NCBI RefSeq assembly: GCF_000297095.1
Contig: NZ_AEEA01000069.1
Span: forward strand, 1 to 5,586
Reading direction: 5' to 3'
Source of the DNA: Treponema primitia ZAS-1
GTDB taxonomy: Bacteria; Spirochaetota; Spirochaetia; Treponematales; Breznakiellaceae
DNA: 5,586 bases
The notes under the pieces: generated by a model
The model's database searches: none
What the model was told of the DNA's origin: nothing
What the model saw: only the letters and a program-made list of their open reading frames with translations
Program-made: the position numbers and the translations under genes
Shown: in pieces, positions 1 through 5,500 of the stretch
How the letters are laid out: each line of letters starts with the position of its first letter
How positions within the stretch are numbered: position 1 is the stretch's first letter

Positions 1-323
1 ATTGAAATATAGAGGTTAGAGATGGATATGGTCCGTTTAAGATCCCCCGCATCGGGGAAATCCTTATCCGGAATCACCAGTTCCCGCCAGAGTTTCTTGT
101 GGGTAGCCAGGGTCATCCCCGAAAAAAACCCCCAGTAGAGGCGGCGGATCAACTCGAAACACCGCATAATCACCGGGTAGGTCCGTTTATCCTTTAGAAC
201 GGGCGCGGCGAATTCCTTGAGGGCGGAAAAGGTACTGAGCTCCCGGGAGAGGATCCTATCATAAAAGAAGGAGAATAGCTCTTGATCTGATGTTGTATCC
301 CGATATTCAGTTAGCTCTTTCAT
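1..323 (-). CDS. Unrecognised protein, 5' part only (runs off the left edge)
   Basis: An open frame of 107 codons runs from an ATG at 323-321 to the window edge without a stop, so the C-terminus is missing. I do not recognise the family. The visible part is mostly helical in character, begins MKELTEYRDT, and has an aromatic, weakly hydrophobic stretch (LYWGFFSGM) around residues 66-74 that is too short to call a membrane segment. No signal peptide is visible. Its codon use (CGG, CTC, GAT, TTC) resembles the genes to the right, which supports it being real. The ribosome site is weak: only AAAGAAAA lies a few bases before the ATG. It is transcribed divergently from the TPR operon across an AT-rich spacer. 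I assign no function. Confidence 0.7.
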   Translation of the reverse strand, partial: MKELTEYRDTTSDQELFSFFYDRILSRELSTFSALKEFAAPVLKDKRTYPVIMRCFELIRRLYWGFFSGMTLATHKKLWRELVIPDKDFPDAGDLKRTISISNLYIS

Positions 324-348
324 GCTGTTTTTCTTTTTAATACTATAA

Positions 349-367
349 TATAAAAATTTTTTTTATA
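349..367. repeat. AT-only inverted repeat with an A5T8 tract in the divergent spacer
   Basis: TATAAAAA at 349-356 is the exact reverse complement of TTTTTATA at 360-367, with three T between them; A5 (352-356) is followed directly by T8 (357-364). The surrounding spacer (about 330-430) is far more AT-rich than the flanking genes. A/T tracts of this kind are known to curve DNA and to act as upstream promoter elements. It lies between two divergent genes, so a role in their promoters is a reasonable inference. It lacks a GC stem and is not a convincing terminator. Confidence 0.45.
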
Positions 368-410
368 TAGTGGTTAATAAATACATCTGTGTATATATCT
401 TAGTTTAAGA

Positions 411-439
411 TTGAAAAGAAAGAAGTAATGGGTTATAGT
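411..439 (+). promoter_or_regulatory. Candidate sigma-70 promoter of the TPR-ymdB-rseC operon
   Basis: TTGAAA at 411-416 and TATAGT at 434-439 are separated by exactly 17 bases, a good match to the vegetative consensus. Predicted transcription would start near 446, at the Shine-Dalgarno sequence for the ATG at 458, giving a very short leader of about 12 bases. That short leader is the weak point. If real, it rules out the upstream ATG at 428 as the start, because the -10 hexamer would lie downstream of that codon. Confidence 0.35.
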
Positions 440-445
440 ATAGAT

Positions 446-453
446 GGAGGGGG
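446..453 (+). promoter_or_regulatory. Strong ribosome binding site that sets the TPR gene start
   Basis: GGAGGGGG at 446-453 ends four bases before the ATG at 458, with its GGAGG core seven bases away. The alternative in-frame ATG at 428 has only a weak purine stretch (GAAAGAAG) before it. This site is why I place the start at 458. Confidence 0.75.
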
Positions 454-457
454 AATA

Positions 458-1009
458 ATGGAAACAGCGGCATCCTTAAACGACTCCGGTATTGCTTTAA
501 CAGAAGCAAACCGGCCCTACGAAGCTATTCCTCTATTTAGAAAGGCCCTGATCATGGAACCCGAGAATCCCCTTCTCTGGATGAACCTGGGAATTGCCCA
601 ACAGCGGACTGGGGACTATGAAGAAGCCCTGAATAGTTTTCAGCGGGCCGTTTATATTGATGACGATTTAACCGAAGCCTGGGTCAGTATGGGGCTGATC
701 TACTACGAAATAGAACAGCTTGATCTCGCCGAAGAATGTTACCATTCCGCCCTGGTCCGTGACGGAAATTCCCCCAAAACCTGGAACAACCTGGGGGTCC
801 TCTATTTTGTGGAGGGCAGCTACGAGGAAGCCCGGCATTGCTTTGAAGAAGCGGTGACCATGCTTCCCATGTACTACGAGGCCCTCTTTAACCTGCGGGA
901 TGCCTGCCGGAAGCTGCAGGATTTTCGGGCGGCAGCTGAATTCGAACGTATTCTGAGTAAGGTATCCCCCGATATGGGGTATCCTTTTCGTCCTATCAGC
1001 AATAATTAG
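458..1009 (+). CDS. Tetratricopeptide-repeat (TPR) protein, 183 aa
   Basis: The protein is almost entirely five consecutive 34-residue TPR units at about residues 7-38, 39-72, 73-106, 107-140 and 141-170. Typical signatures are visible: W-x-x-LG-x-x in repeats 2 and 4, Y-EEA at the start of the second helices, and A at the small-residue positions before P-x-N/D turns. Such arrays form a superhelical groove that binds another protein or peptide; no enzymatic domain is present. There is no signal peptide or membrane segment, so it is probably cytoplasmic. The ATG at 428 would add ten residues (MGYSIDGGGI) with no TPR content and no good ribosome site. The stop lies 12 bases before the ATG of the YmdB-like gene, so the two are probably co-transcribed. 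The binding partner is unknown. Confidence 0.9.
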   Translation: METAASLNDSGIALTEANRPYEAIPLFRKALIMEPENPLLWMNLGIAQQRTGDYEEALNSFQRAVYIDDDLTEAWVSMGLIYYEIEQLDLAEECYHSALVRDGNSPKTWNNLGVLYFVEGSYEEARHCFEEAVTMLPMYYEALFNLRDACRKLQDFRAAAEFERILSKVSPDMGYPFRPISNN

Positions 1010-1021
1010 CGTTTGCCTATA

Positions 1022-1855
1022 ATGAAAATCCTCTATATTGCCGAAATAGTTGGAAAAGCCGGGGTCTATGCCCTAAAAATGGCCCTGGGTGAGCTGAAAA
1101 AACAGAAACCCGCGGACTTCGTCATTGCCGGAGCGGATGGCGTTACCGGGGGCAACGGCCTGGGGCGCAACCATGCCGCCTATATCCATAAACTGGGAAT
1201 AAACGTACTTACCACCGGGGAATGTTGTTTCTATAAAAAGGACCTGGTGGAAAACCTGGGGAAGATCCCCTACGTACTCCGGCCGGAAAATCTGAATCCC
1301 CAGGCGCCGGGCATAGGCGCACGGGTCTACAATATCGGTACGGCGAAAATTGCCGTGGCGGTACTCCTGGGCCAGAGCGGCTTTACCCGGCTCCACGGGG
1401 ATAACCCCTATTCCCGCCTTCCGGCGCTTCTGGAACGGCTCCGACAGGAAACCCCCTACGTCATCGTCGACTTCCACGCCGAGGCTACCGCGGAAAAGCG
1501 TACCCTTTTTGCCCTGGCGGACGGCGCCTGTTCCGCCGTTATCGGTTCCCACAACCGGGTCCAGACGGCGGACGAAACGATACTCCCCGGCGGTACGGCG
1601 ACAATCACCGATGCGGGACGTACCGGCAGCCGGAATTCTGTGGGGGGGGTCGATCCGGATGAGCGTATCCAGGAATACCTTACGGGGATCCCCGACTGGA
1701 CCAAGGAAGCCTGGGCACAGCCGGAAATCCAAGGGATTTACCTGGACATAGACAAGCACGGAAAAAGCCTTTCCATAGAGCGGATACAATGGCCGGCGCC
1801 GGAACCCCCGGTAAAAGAAAAAAGTTCCGCCGAAGAGGAGGAACCGGGTGACTGA
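1022..1855 (+). CDS. YmdB-family (TIGR00282) metallophosphoesterase homologue with altered active site
   Basis: Residues 1-250 align along their length with the YmdB family, dimetal phosphodiesterases that act on 2',3'-cyclic nucleotides. Family motifs are clear: the N-terminal strand with G11, the T-GG glycine region at 42-44, DFHAEAT-EK at 150-159, GSHN-VQTADE at 175-185 and the GTA-ITD-G-TG block after it. The active site is changed. Against Bacillus YmdB numbering, D8 is Glu8, E39 is Asp39, N40 is Gly40, N67 is Glu67, catalytic H68 is Cys68, and the last metal His is Arg179. Only His152 and His177 remain. It may be a pseudoenzyme or have a different metal site. The ATG at 1022 is chosen because MKILYI matches the family start; a TTG at 1013 would add three residues, and neither has a clear ribosome site. 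The tail from about 258 is acidic and Pro/Lys-rich. A run of eight G lies at 1642-1649. Confidence 0.88.
   Translation: MKILYIAEIVGKAGVYALKMALGELKKQKPADFVIAGADGVTGGNGLGRNHAAYIHKLGINVLTTGECCFYKKDLVENLGKIPYVLRPENLNPQAPGIGARVYNIGTAKIAVAVLLGQSGFTRLHGDNPYSRLPALLERLRQETPYVIVDFHAEATAEKRTLFALADGACSAVIGSHNRVQTADETILPGGTATITDAGRTGSRNSVGGVDPDERIQEYLTGIPDWTKEAWAQPEIQGIYLDIDKHGKSLSIERIQWPAPEPPVKEKSSAEEEEPGD
1835..1841 (+). promoter_or_regulatory. Ribosome binding site inside the ymdB-like gene, for the GTG start at 1848
   Basis: GAGGAGG at 1835-1841 lies six bases before the GTG at 1848. The same bases encode part of the four-glutamate run in the tail of the upstream protein, so the sequence serves both purposes. 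With the 8-base gene overlap this predicts translational coupling. Confidence 0.8.
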
Positions 1856-2255
1856 GACGGGCAGAATCCGGGAGATACGGGGGAATACCCTTACCCTTGA
1901 CCGGGAAAACAATATCGCCTGTTTCGGCTGCATGAACCGGGAGTGCAAGGCAAAAACACTCTCCTACCACGCGGAAAACACCACCGGCCTGGTCCTCCAG
2001 CCGGGACAGCTGGTAGAAACCGAAGCCGCCGCATCAGCCCTTAAACAGGGCCTGACGGTTCTGCTGCCGCCCCTCCTGGGCTTTATCGCCGGCTATGTGC
2101 TTACGGGCATCATCTTCCCCGCCACAGGCGACCCTGCCCGGGCAGCCACCGGGGTCCTGCTGCTCTTTGCTACAGCCTTCGCCGTCTACTGTATCCGCCG
2201 CCACTTCCCCCCAAAAACCATATGCCGGGTCATCAGGGAAGCAGCGCCAAATTAG
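1848..2255 (+). CDS. RseC/MucC-like (SoxR-reducing system) small membrane protein, 135 aa
   Basis: The layout matches the RseC/MucC family: a short N-terminal domain with a cysteine cluster, then two membrane helices. Cysteines 25, 28 and 33 form C-x2-C-x4-C after a beta-rich start (G-I-R--R-N-L-L), as in family members where the cluster is thought to be redox- or metal-active. Predicted membrane segments are about residues 69-91 and 100-116, joined by a short loop, followed by a basic RR and a C-terminal tail. In gammaproteobacteria RseC acts with sigma-E control and the Rsx/Rnf electron-transport complex that keeps SoxR reduced. No rnf gene is visible here, so a redox role is inference. The GTG start overlaps the upstream stop by 8 bases and has a strong ribosome site. 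There is no terminator before the convergent gene. Confidence 0.8.
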   Translation: MTETGRIREIRGNTLTLDRENNIACFGCMNRECKAKTLSYHAENTTGLVLQPGQLVETEAAASALKQGLTVLLPPLLGFIAGYVLTGIIFPATGDPARAATGVLLLFATAFAVYCIRRHFPPKTICRVIREAAPN

Positions 2256-2264
2256 GAATTCCTA
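2253..2264. repeat. 12-base palindrome covering both convergent stop codons
   Basis: TAGGAATTCCTA is a perfect palindrome. Its first three bases are the TAG stop of the RseC-like gene and its last three are the TAG stop of the DJ-1 gene on the other strand. It contains an EcoRI site. It has no loop and no T-run, so it is not a standard terminator. It could be a protein site or chance. Confidence 0.6.
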
Positions 2265-2834
2265 GGCGAGCAGTACCGACTTGGCTATTTTTTCGGCCTC
2301 GACCGGGCTTACCAGTTTTTCAATAATCGCCACGGCAAATTCGCCGGCGGTTCCGGCGCCTCGGCTCGTGATAAGCGTACCGTCAATTACTACCCTATCC
2401 GCTTTCCAGGCGGCCCCGGAGACCTTTTCTTCCATACCGGGGTAGCAGGTAAATTCCCGGCCCTTAAGCAAGCCCAGAGGCGCTAAAACCACCGCCGGGG
2501 CTGCACAGATTGCGCAGATAAGCTTACCTTCCTCCGCCATGGCCTTGATAAAGCTGCCCACAGCCACGGAGGCAGCGAGGTTTTCGGCGCCCAGGCCGCC
2601 GCCGGGAAGCACCACCGCATCCCAGTCCGCTGCGTTGGCCCTGCCCTGCTTACCCAGCTTCTCCAGGGTAGTATCGGCGTTTACCGTTACCTGGCGGGCA
2701 CTCTGAACCGAAAGTTCCGATCCGATGGAGACTGTGGTAAGCTCAACTCCGGCCCTCCGGAGGTAATCGATGGGGGTAATTGCCTCTACATCCTCAAAAC
2801 CATCGGCCAGAAAAACAAGCGCTTTTTTAACCAT
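2262..2834 (-). CDS. DJ-1/PfpI (ThiJ) superfamily protein, DJ-1 subfamily, 190 aa
   Basis: This is a full-length single-domain DJ-1-type protein close in length to human DJ-1 (189) and E. coli YajL (196). Visible motifs: the N-terminal strand with G-FEDVEA, where Glu14 and Glu17 match the conserved acids; LPGGG at 76-80; the nucleophile elbow AICAAP with Cys110; CYPG; and TSRGAGTAGEFA near the C-terminus, typical of the DJ-1/YajL branch rather than PfpI proteases. A second cysteine, Cys107, sits one turn before the nucleophile. Members are linked to oxidative-stress protection and to glyoxalase-like or deglycase activity, which is disputed; the substrate here cannot be told. The ATG is preceded by AGGAG (2845-2841) with a six-base gap, so the start is secure. 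It is cytoplasmic, converges on the RseC-like gene and diverges from the response regulator. Confidence 0.93.
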   Translation of the reverse strand: MVKKALVFLADGFEDVEAITPIDYLRRAGVELTTVSIGSELSVQSARQVTVNADTTLEKLGKQGRANAADWDAVVLPGGGLGAENLAASVAVGSFIKAMAEEGKLICAICAAPAVVLAPLGLLKGREFTCYPGMEEKVSGAAWKADRVVIDGTLITSRGAGTAGEFAVAIIEKLVSPVEAEKIAKSVLLA

Positions 2835-2864
2835 TTATTTCTCCTATAAAAGTACTCGAAAAAA

Positions 2865-2907
2865 AGTATAGCGGAAAAAGCGCCGTTCTGATATACTTCC
2901 GGAACGG
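2865..2907. promoter_or_regulatory. Divergent control region with mirrored TATACT hexamers and an inverted repeat
   Basis: The 79-base gap between the DJ-1 gene and the response regulator contains TATACT on the plus strand (2892-2897) and on the minus strand (2870-2865), each facing its own gene, as two -10 elements would. Neither has a recognisable -35 at 16-18 bases. A separate dyad, CCGTTC (2883-2888) and GAACGG (2902-2907), brackets the plus-strand hexamer and includes the palindrome TTCCGGAA at 2897-2904. The arrangement suggests overlapping divergent promoters with an operator, but this is inferred from pattern alone. Confidence 0.35.
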
Positions 2908-2913
2908 TGTAAT

Positions 2914-4248
2914 ATGAAGAAGAATGTTCTTATTATTGATGAATCCCCCTTGCTCAGGGAATACCTTAAATCCAAACTCCTGGAAAATGAATTGGATGTC
3001 GATGTGGAAACCGCCGGTAACGGCTTAGAGGGTGTATCAAAGATGCGGCTTGCATACCCCGATCTGATCCTTCTGGATTATCCTATGGGCAATAATGCGT
3101 ACATGAATGTACTGACTGAAAAGAAAAACAGTCCCAATTCATCCAAAATTCCGGTTATCCTCATGGCCCAAAAAATCGATCAGCAGAAAATTCTTGCGCT
3201 GATCCCCTATGGGGTAAAAAAGGTATTTACCAAGCCCTTTAAGGTCGACGCCCTATTCAAAACCATCTCGGAGATCCTGGGGGTTAAATATACAATAGAC
3301 GAGAGCCCGGGGATTGTGGATGCCCATGTAAATGATGACATAATTTTTATCGAGCTTGCCCATGGGCTCAACAATGATAAACTGGATGTACTCTACTACA
3401 AGATCAAGGAACTCTCCGAACTCTACGAAATTAAAATACCCCGAATGATAATCATGCTGAGCAACCTCAACCTTAAGGGCGCGGAGATCCACAAGCTGGA
3501 AACCCTGCTGAATCTTCTTCTTAAGGTTTCCAAAGCAAAACGGCGGAATTTGCTGCTCCTCACGAATGATGGGCAGATCAAGAAATTTGTCGCCGGTCAG
3601 CAGGAATATGCCGAATTCAAGATAGTTTCCACCCTGCAGGAAGCGATGGATTTTCTGTATGCGGGAGTAAAAGCCCCAGCCCCGGAAAGCGCTACCGCCA
3701 CGGTGGGAGAAACCGAGGGGGGAGCGGAGGCCGAAGTTCTGGAGGATATCCCGGACACAGAAGAACCGGGGCACCATATATTAAACGCCGGAGATTCCAG
3801 GACAGCAGGGGACTTACTGTTCCGGTTTGACATGGAATCTTACGGGTCCATGAGCCCGGAGAATTTAAAAGCGGCGATCCGGAACCTCAGAATAGCGGCG
3901 GTGGACGACGATGCCATCATCCTGGAATTGATCAAAAATACCTTCGCAACCGTGGGGGCCAGGATAAAAACCTATCAGAGCGGGACGGAATTCCTGAATG
4001 ACCCGGAAAAAAACCTGTTTGATCTGGTGTTTTTGGATTTGATAATGCCGGAAATGGATGGGTTTACGGTTCTCAAGCAGCTCCGGGATCAGAATTATCA
4101 GACCCCGGTGATTGTATTATCCGCCCAGAGTAAACGGGAAATGGTGGCAAAGGCCTTTCAGATGGGGGTTAAGAGCTATCTGATCAAACCCATTAACCCC
4201 GACGAGGTCTTTAAAAAAACCATCGAGATTCTCAAGGCTAACTTCTAG
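2914..4248 (+). CDS. Orphan response regulator, REC - STAS-like - REC, 444 aa
   Basis: Two CheY-like receiver domains flank a middle domain. REC1 (about 1-122) has the acidic pair Asp9/Glu10, phospho-acceptor Asp55 and Lys107 in KPF, but PVILMAQ leaves Met or Ala where the Thr/Ser switch belongs. REC2 (about 325-444) is canonical: Asp331/Asp332, Asp375 in FLDLIMPEMDG, Ser403 and Lys425 in IKP. The middle (about 138-250) alternates strands and helices (DIIFIEL, helix, MIIMLSNLNL, helix, LLLLTND, helix) in the order of a STAS or anti-sigma-antagonist fold; that is a pattern reading, not a proven match. A Glu/Ala/Pro-rich linker follows (253-290). No DNA-binding or enzymatic output domain is present, so it probably signals through protein contacts. 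No histidine kinase is in the window. The ATG at 2914 has only a weak ribosome site (GGAACGG). The phosphatase gene follows 8 bases later. Confidence 0.9.
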   Translation: MKKNVLIIDESPLLREYLKSKLLENELDVDVETAGNGLEGVSKMRLAYPDLILLDYPMGNNAYMNVLTEKKNSPNSSKIPVILMAQKIDQQKILALIPYGVKKVFTKPFKVDALFKTISEILGVKYTIDESPGIVDAHVNDDIIFIELAHGLNNDKLDVLYYKIKELSELYEIKIPRMIIMLSNLNLKGAEIHKLETLLNLLLKVSKAKRRNLLLLTNDGQIKKFVAGQQEYAEFKIVSTLQEAMDFLYAGVKAPAPESATATVGETEGGAEAEVLEDIPDTEEPGHHILNAGDSRTAGDLLFRFDMESYGSMSPENLKAAIRNLRIAAVDDDAIILELIKNTFATVGARIKTYQSGTEFLNDPEKNLFDLVFLDLIMPEMDGFTVLKQLRDQNYQTPVIVLSAQSKREMVAKAFQMGVKSYLIKPINPDEVFKKTIEILKANF

Positions 4249-4256
4249 GAAAACCC

Positions 4257-5123
4257 ATGCAAGCAAGCTGTCTCCATACCCATACGGATTTTTGCGATGG
4301 AAAGGGTGATGTGGAAAGTTTCTGTCAGGCCGCCTATGAAAAGGGCCTTTCTGCTCTTGGGTTCAGCGCCCACGCGCCTTTGACCAAAAAAACGGGGCTT
4401 AAAACAGACTGGCATCTGGCCGACGAAAAGCTGGACGAATATATTGATGCGGTCAAGGCCGCCCGCAGCCGCTGGACAGGAAAACTGCCGGTCTACCTTG
4501 GCCTGGAAGTTGACTATATCAAGGGCCTGACGAGTCCGGCGGACAAGGATTTTCAGTCCCTGGGTCTGGACTATATTATCGGTTCCGTGCATTACATCTT
4601 TCCCCCCAAGGGCGGTGAACCATTTACCGTGGACGCCCCGGCGGAAGAATTTGAGCGGGATGTACAGCGGCATTTTTCCGGCAACGGTGAAGCCGTGGCC
4701 GATGCCTACTGGGATGCGGTGGAAGGGATGATTTCCGCCGGGGGCTTTGACATCCTGGGCCATCTCGACCTAATCCGCAAAAACAACCCCCATAACGAAT
4801 ACTTTGCTACCCAGGGCAGCCGCTATCGCAGCCGCATCCGCCAAATTGCCCCCCTGGCCGCCGGATCCGGAGCGGTAATTGAGGTAAACACCGGCGGCCT
4901 TATCCGTGGCAAGACCGCCGACCCCTACCCTTCCCTGGAACTGCTCCGGCTCCTTCGGGAGCGCCAAGCTCCGGTAACCATCACCGCCGATGCCCACGAG
5001 CCATCTCACCTGGGCGGCCACTACGATCTGGCCCGGGAGACCCTGTTACAGGCCGGCTACACCGAGACCGTGGAATTTGAAGGGAAGGGACAGAACTGGA
5101 AAATAGTAGCGATTAGATACTAA
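4257..5123 (+). CDS. hisK: PHP-family histidinol-phosphatase (HisJ/HisK type), 288 aa
   Basis: This matches PHP-domain L-histidinol-phosphate phosphatases (EC 3.1.3.15), which make histidinol in histidine biosynthesis using a trinuclear metal site. Ligand motifs are all present and in order: HTH at 7-9, DFCDG at 11-15, SAHAP with His39, GLEVDY with Glu84, GSVHY with His112, GHLDL with His169, and TADAHEPSH with Asp245 and His247. The length is usual for the family. The ATG is preceded by AGGAAAA (4247-4253), which overlaps the stop of the upstream gene, so translation is probably coupled to the response regulator. There are no other his genes nearby, so the histidine role rests on family alone; other PHP phosphoesterase activity is possible. 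It is cytoplasmic with no signal peptide. It converges on the dksA-like gene with a 7-base gap. Confidence 0.88.
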   Translation: MQASCLHTHTDFCDGKGDVESFCQAAYEKGLSALGFSAHAPLTKKTGLKTDWHLADEKLDEYIDAVKAARSRWTGKLPVYLGLEVDYIKGLTSPADKDFQSLGLDYIIGSVHYIFPPKGGEPFTVDAPAEEFERDVQRHFSGNGEAVADAYWDAVEGMISAGGFDILGHLDLIRKNNPHNEYFATQGSRYRSRIRQIAPLAAGSGAVIEVNTGGLIRGKTADPYPSLELLRLLRERQAPVTITADAHEPSHLGGHYDLARETLLQAGYTETVEFEGKGQNWKIVAIRY

Positions 5124-5161
5124 AACCGTCTTACCTGTTCCGGCGTTCCTCGGCGGTTTTA
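5121..5161. repeat. 8-base inverted repeat at the convergent 3' ends (possible weak terminator)
   Basis: TAAAACCG at 5121-5128 is the exact reverse complement of CGGTTTTA at 5154-5161, with a 25-base loop. The left arm begins with the TAA stop of the phosphatase gene; the right arm lies within the 3' end of the dksA-like gene. On either strand the transcript would end the stem in a U-rich UUUUA, loosely like a bidirectional terminator, but the loop is long, the stem has only three G-C pairs and no free T-run follows. Confidence 0.3.
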
Positions 5162-5487
5162 CATTCAATACACATAAGGGCGTAGGGTATCGCTTCCAGA
5201 CGGTCCTGGGGGATGCGCTTGCCGCACTTTACGCAGAGGCCGTATTTACCCTGCTGGATTCTGGTCAGGGCGGAATCTATCACCTTGAGGCGTTTTAGCT
5301 CCTGGGAACCCAGGGCTTCGATCATCTTCCGGTCTATATCGTCGGAGGCTATGTCCGCCAGGTCTTTGGGGTCCATCCCCTCCACAATTTCTTTAAATTC
5401 CTCATTGCTTGAGACGAGATTCGCTATAATCTCCATCTTGAGATCCGTCAGGGATTTTTCCATGCGTGCAACCAGTTCTTGATCCAA
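5131..5487 (-). CDS. dksA: DksA/TraR-family zinc-finger transcription regulator, 118 aa
   Basis: The C-terminal zinc finger is complete: Cys85, Cys88, Cys106 and Cys109 (C-x2-C-x17-C-x2-C). Before it lies a coiled coil whose tip has Asp42-x-x-Asp45-x-Ala47, the same D-x-x-D-x-A pattern as the functional tip of E. coli DksA (D71, D74, A76). From that alanine to the second helix the two align without a gap. This supports action in the RNA polymerase secondary channel, probably with ppGpp, to control stable-RNA and stress promoters. I start at the TTG 5487-5485 because AGGGGGGG (5500-5493) sits five bases before it and the protein then begins at the first coiled-coil helix. The same frame stays open to a TTG at 5550, which would give 139 aa but has a poor ribosome site. 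Its promoter is not resolved in the window. Confidence 0.9.
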   Translation of the reverse strand: MDQELVARMEKSLTDLKMEIIANLVSSNEEFKEIVEGMDPKDLADIASDDIDRKMIEALGSQELKRLKVIDSALTRIQQGKYGLCVKCGKRIPQDRLEAIPYALMCIECKTAEERRNR

Positions 5488-5492
5488 GACTG

Positions 5493-5500
5493 CCCCCCCT
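5493..5500 (-). promoter_or_regulatory. Ribosome binding site that sets the dksA TTG start
   Basis: Read on the minus strand, AGGGGGGG precedes the TTG at 5487-5485 by five bases. It contains seven consecutive G. No comparable site precedes the in-frame TTG at 5550 or the in-frame ATG at 5463-5461. Confidence 0.65.

Noticed and set aside
344..349. Perfect TATAAT on the plus strand in the left spacer
   Set aside because: No -35-like hexamer is found 16-18 bases upstream (that position is CATGCT near 321-326), and such hexamers are expected by chance in this AT-rich stretch.
1350..1751. Second plus-strand open frame within the YmdB-like gene
   Set aside because: Its Arg/Pro/Ser-rich translation is typical of an out-of-frame reading of GC-rich codons. 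It matters only as the frame reached after loss of one G in the 1642-1649 run.
1073..1948. Long open frame of 291 codons on the minus strand opposite the YmdB-like gene
   Set aside because: It lies wholly against well-supported genes, its translation is rich in Arg, Phe, Gly and Pro in the pattern of a shadow frame, and no family motif is visible.
3253..3777. Minus-strand open frame opposite the response regulator
   Set aside because: It is antisense to the conserved receiver and STAS-like coding region, with no ribosome site or recognisable domain.
4245..4763. Minus-strand open frame opposite the histidinol-phosphatase
   Set aside because: It is the complement of a gene with all PHP metal-binding motifs; its own translation shows no motif.
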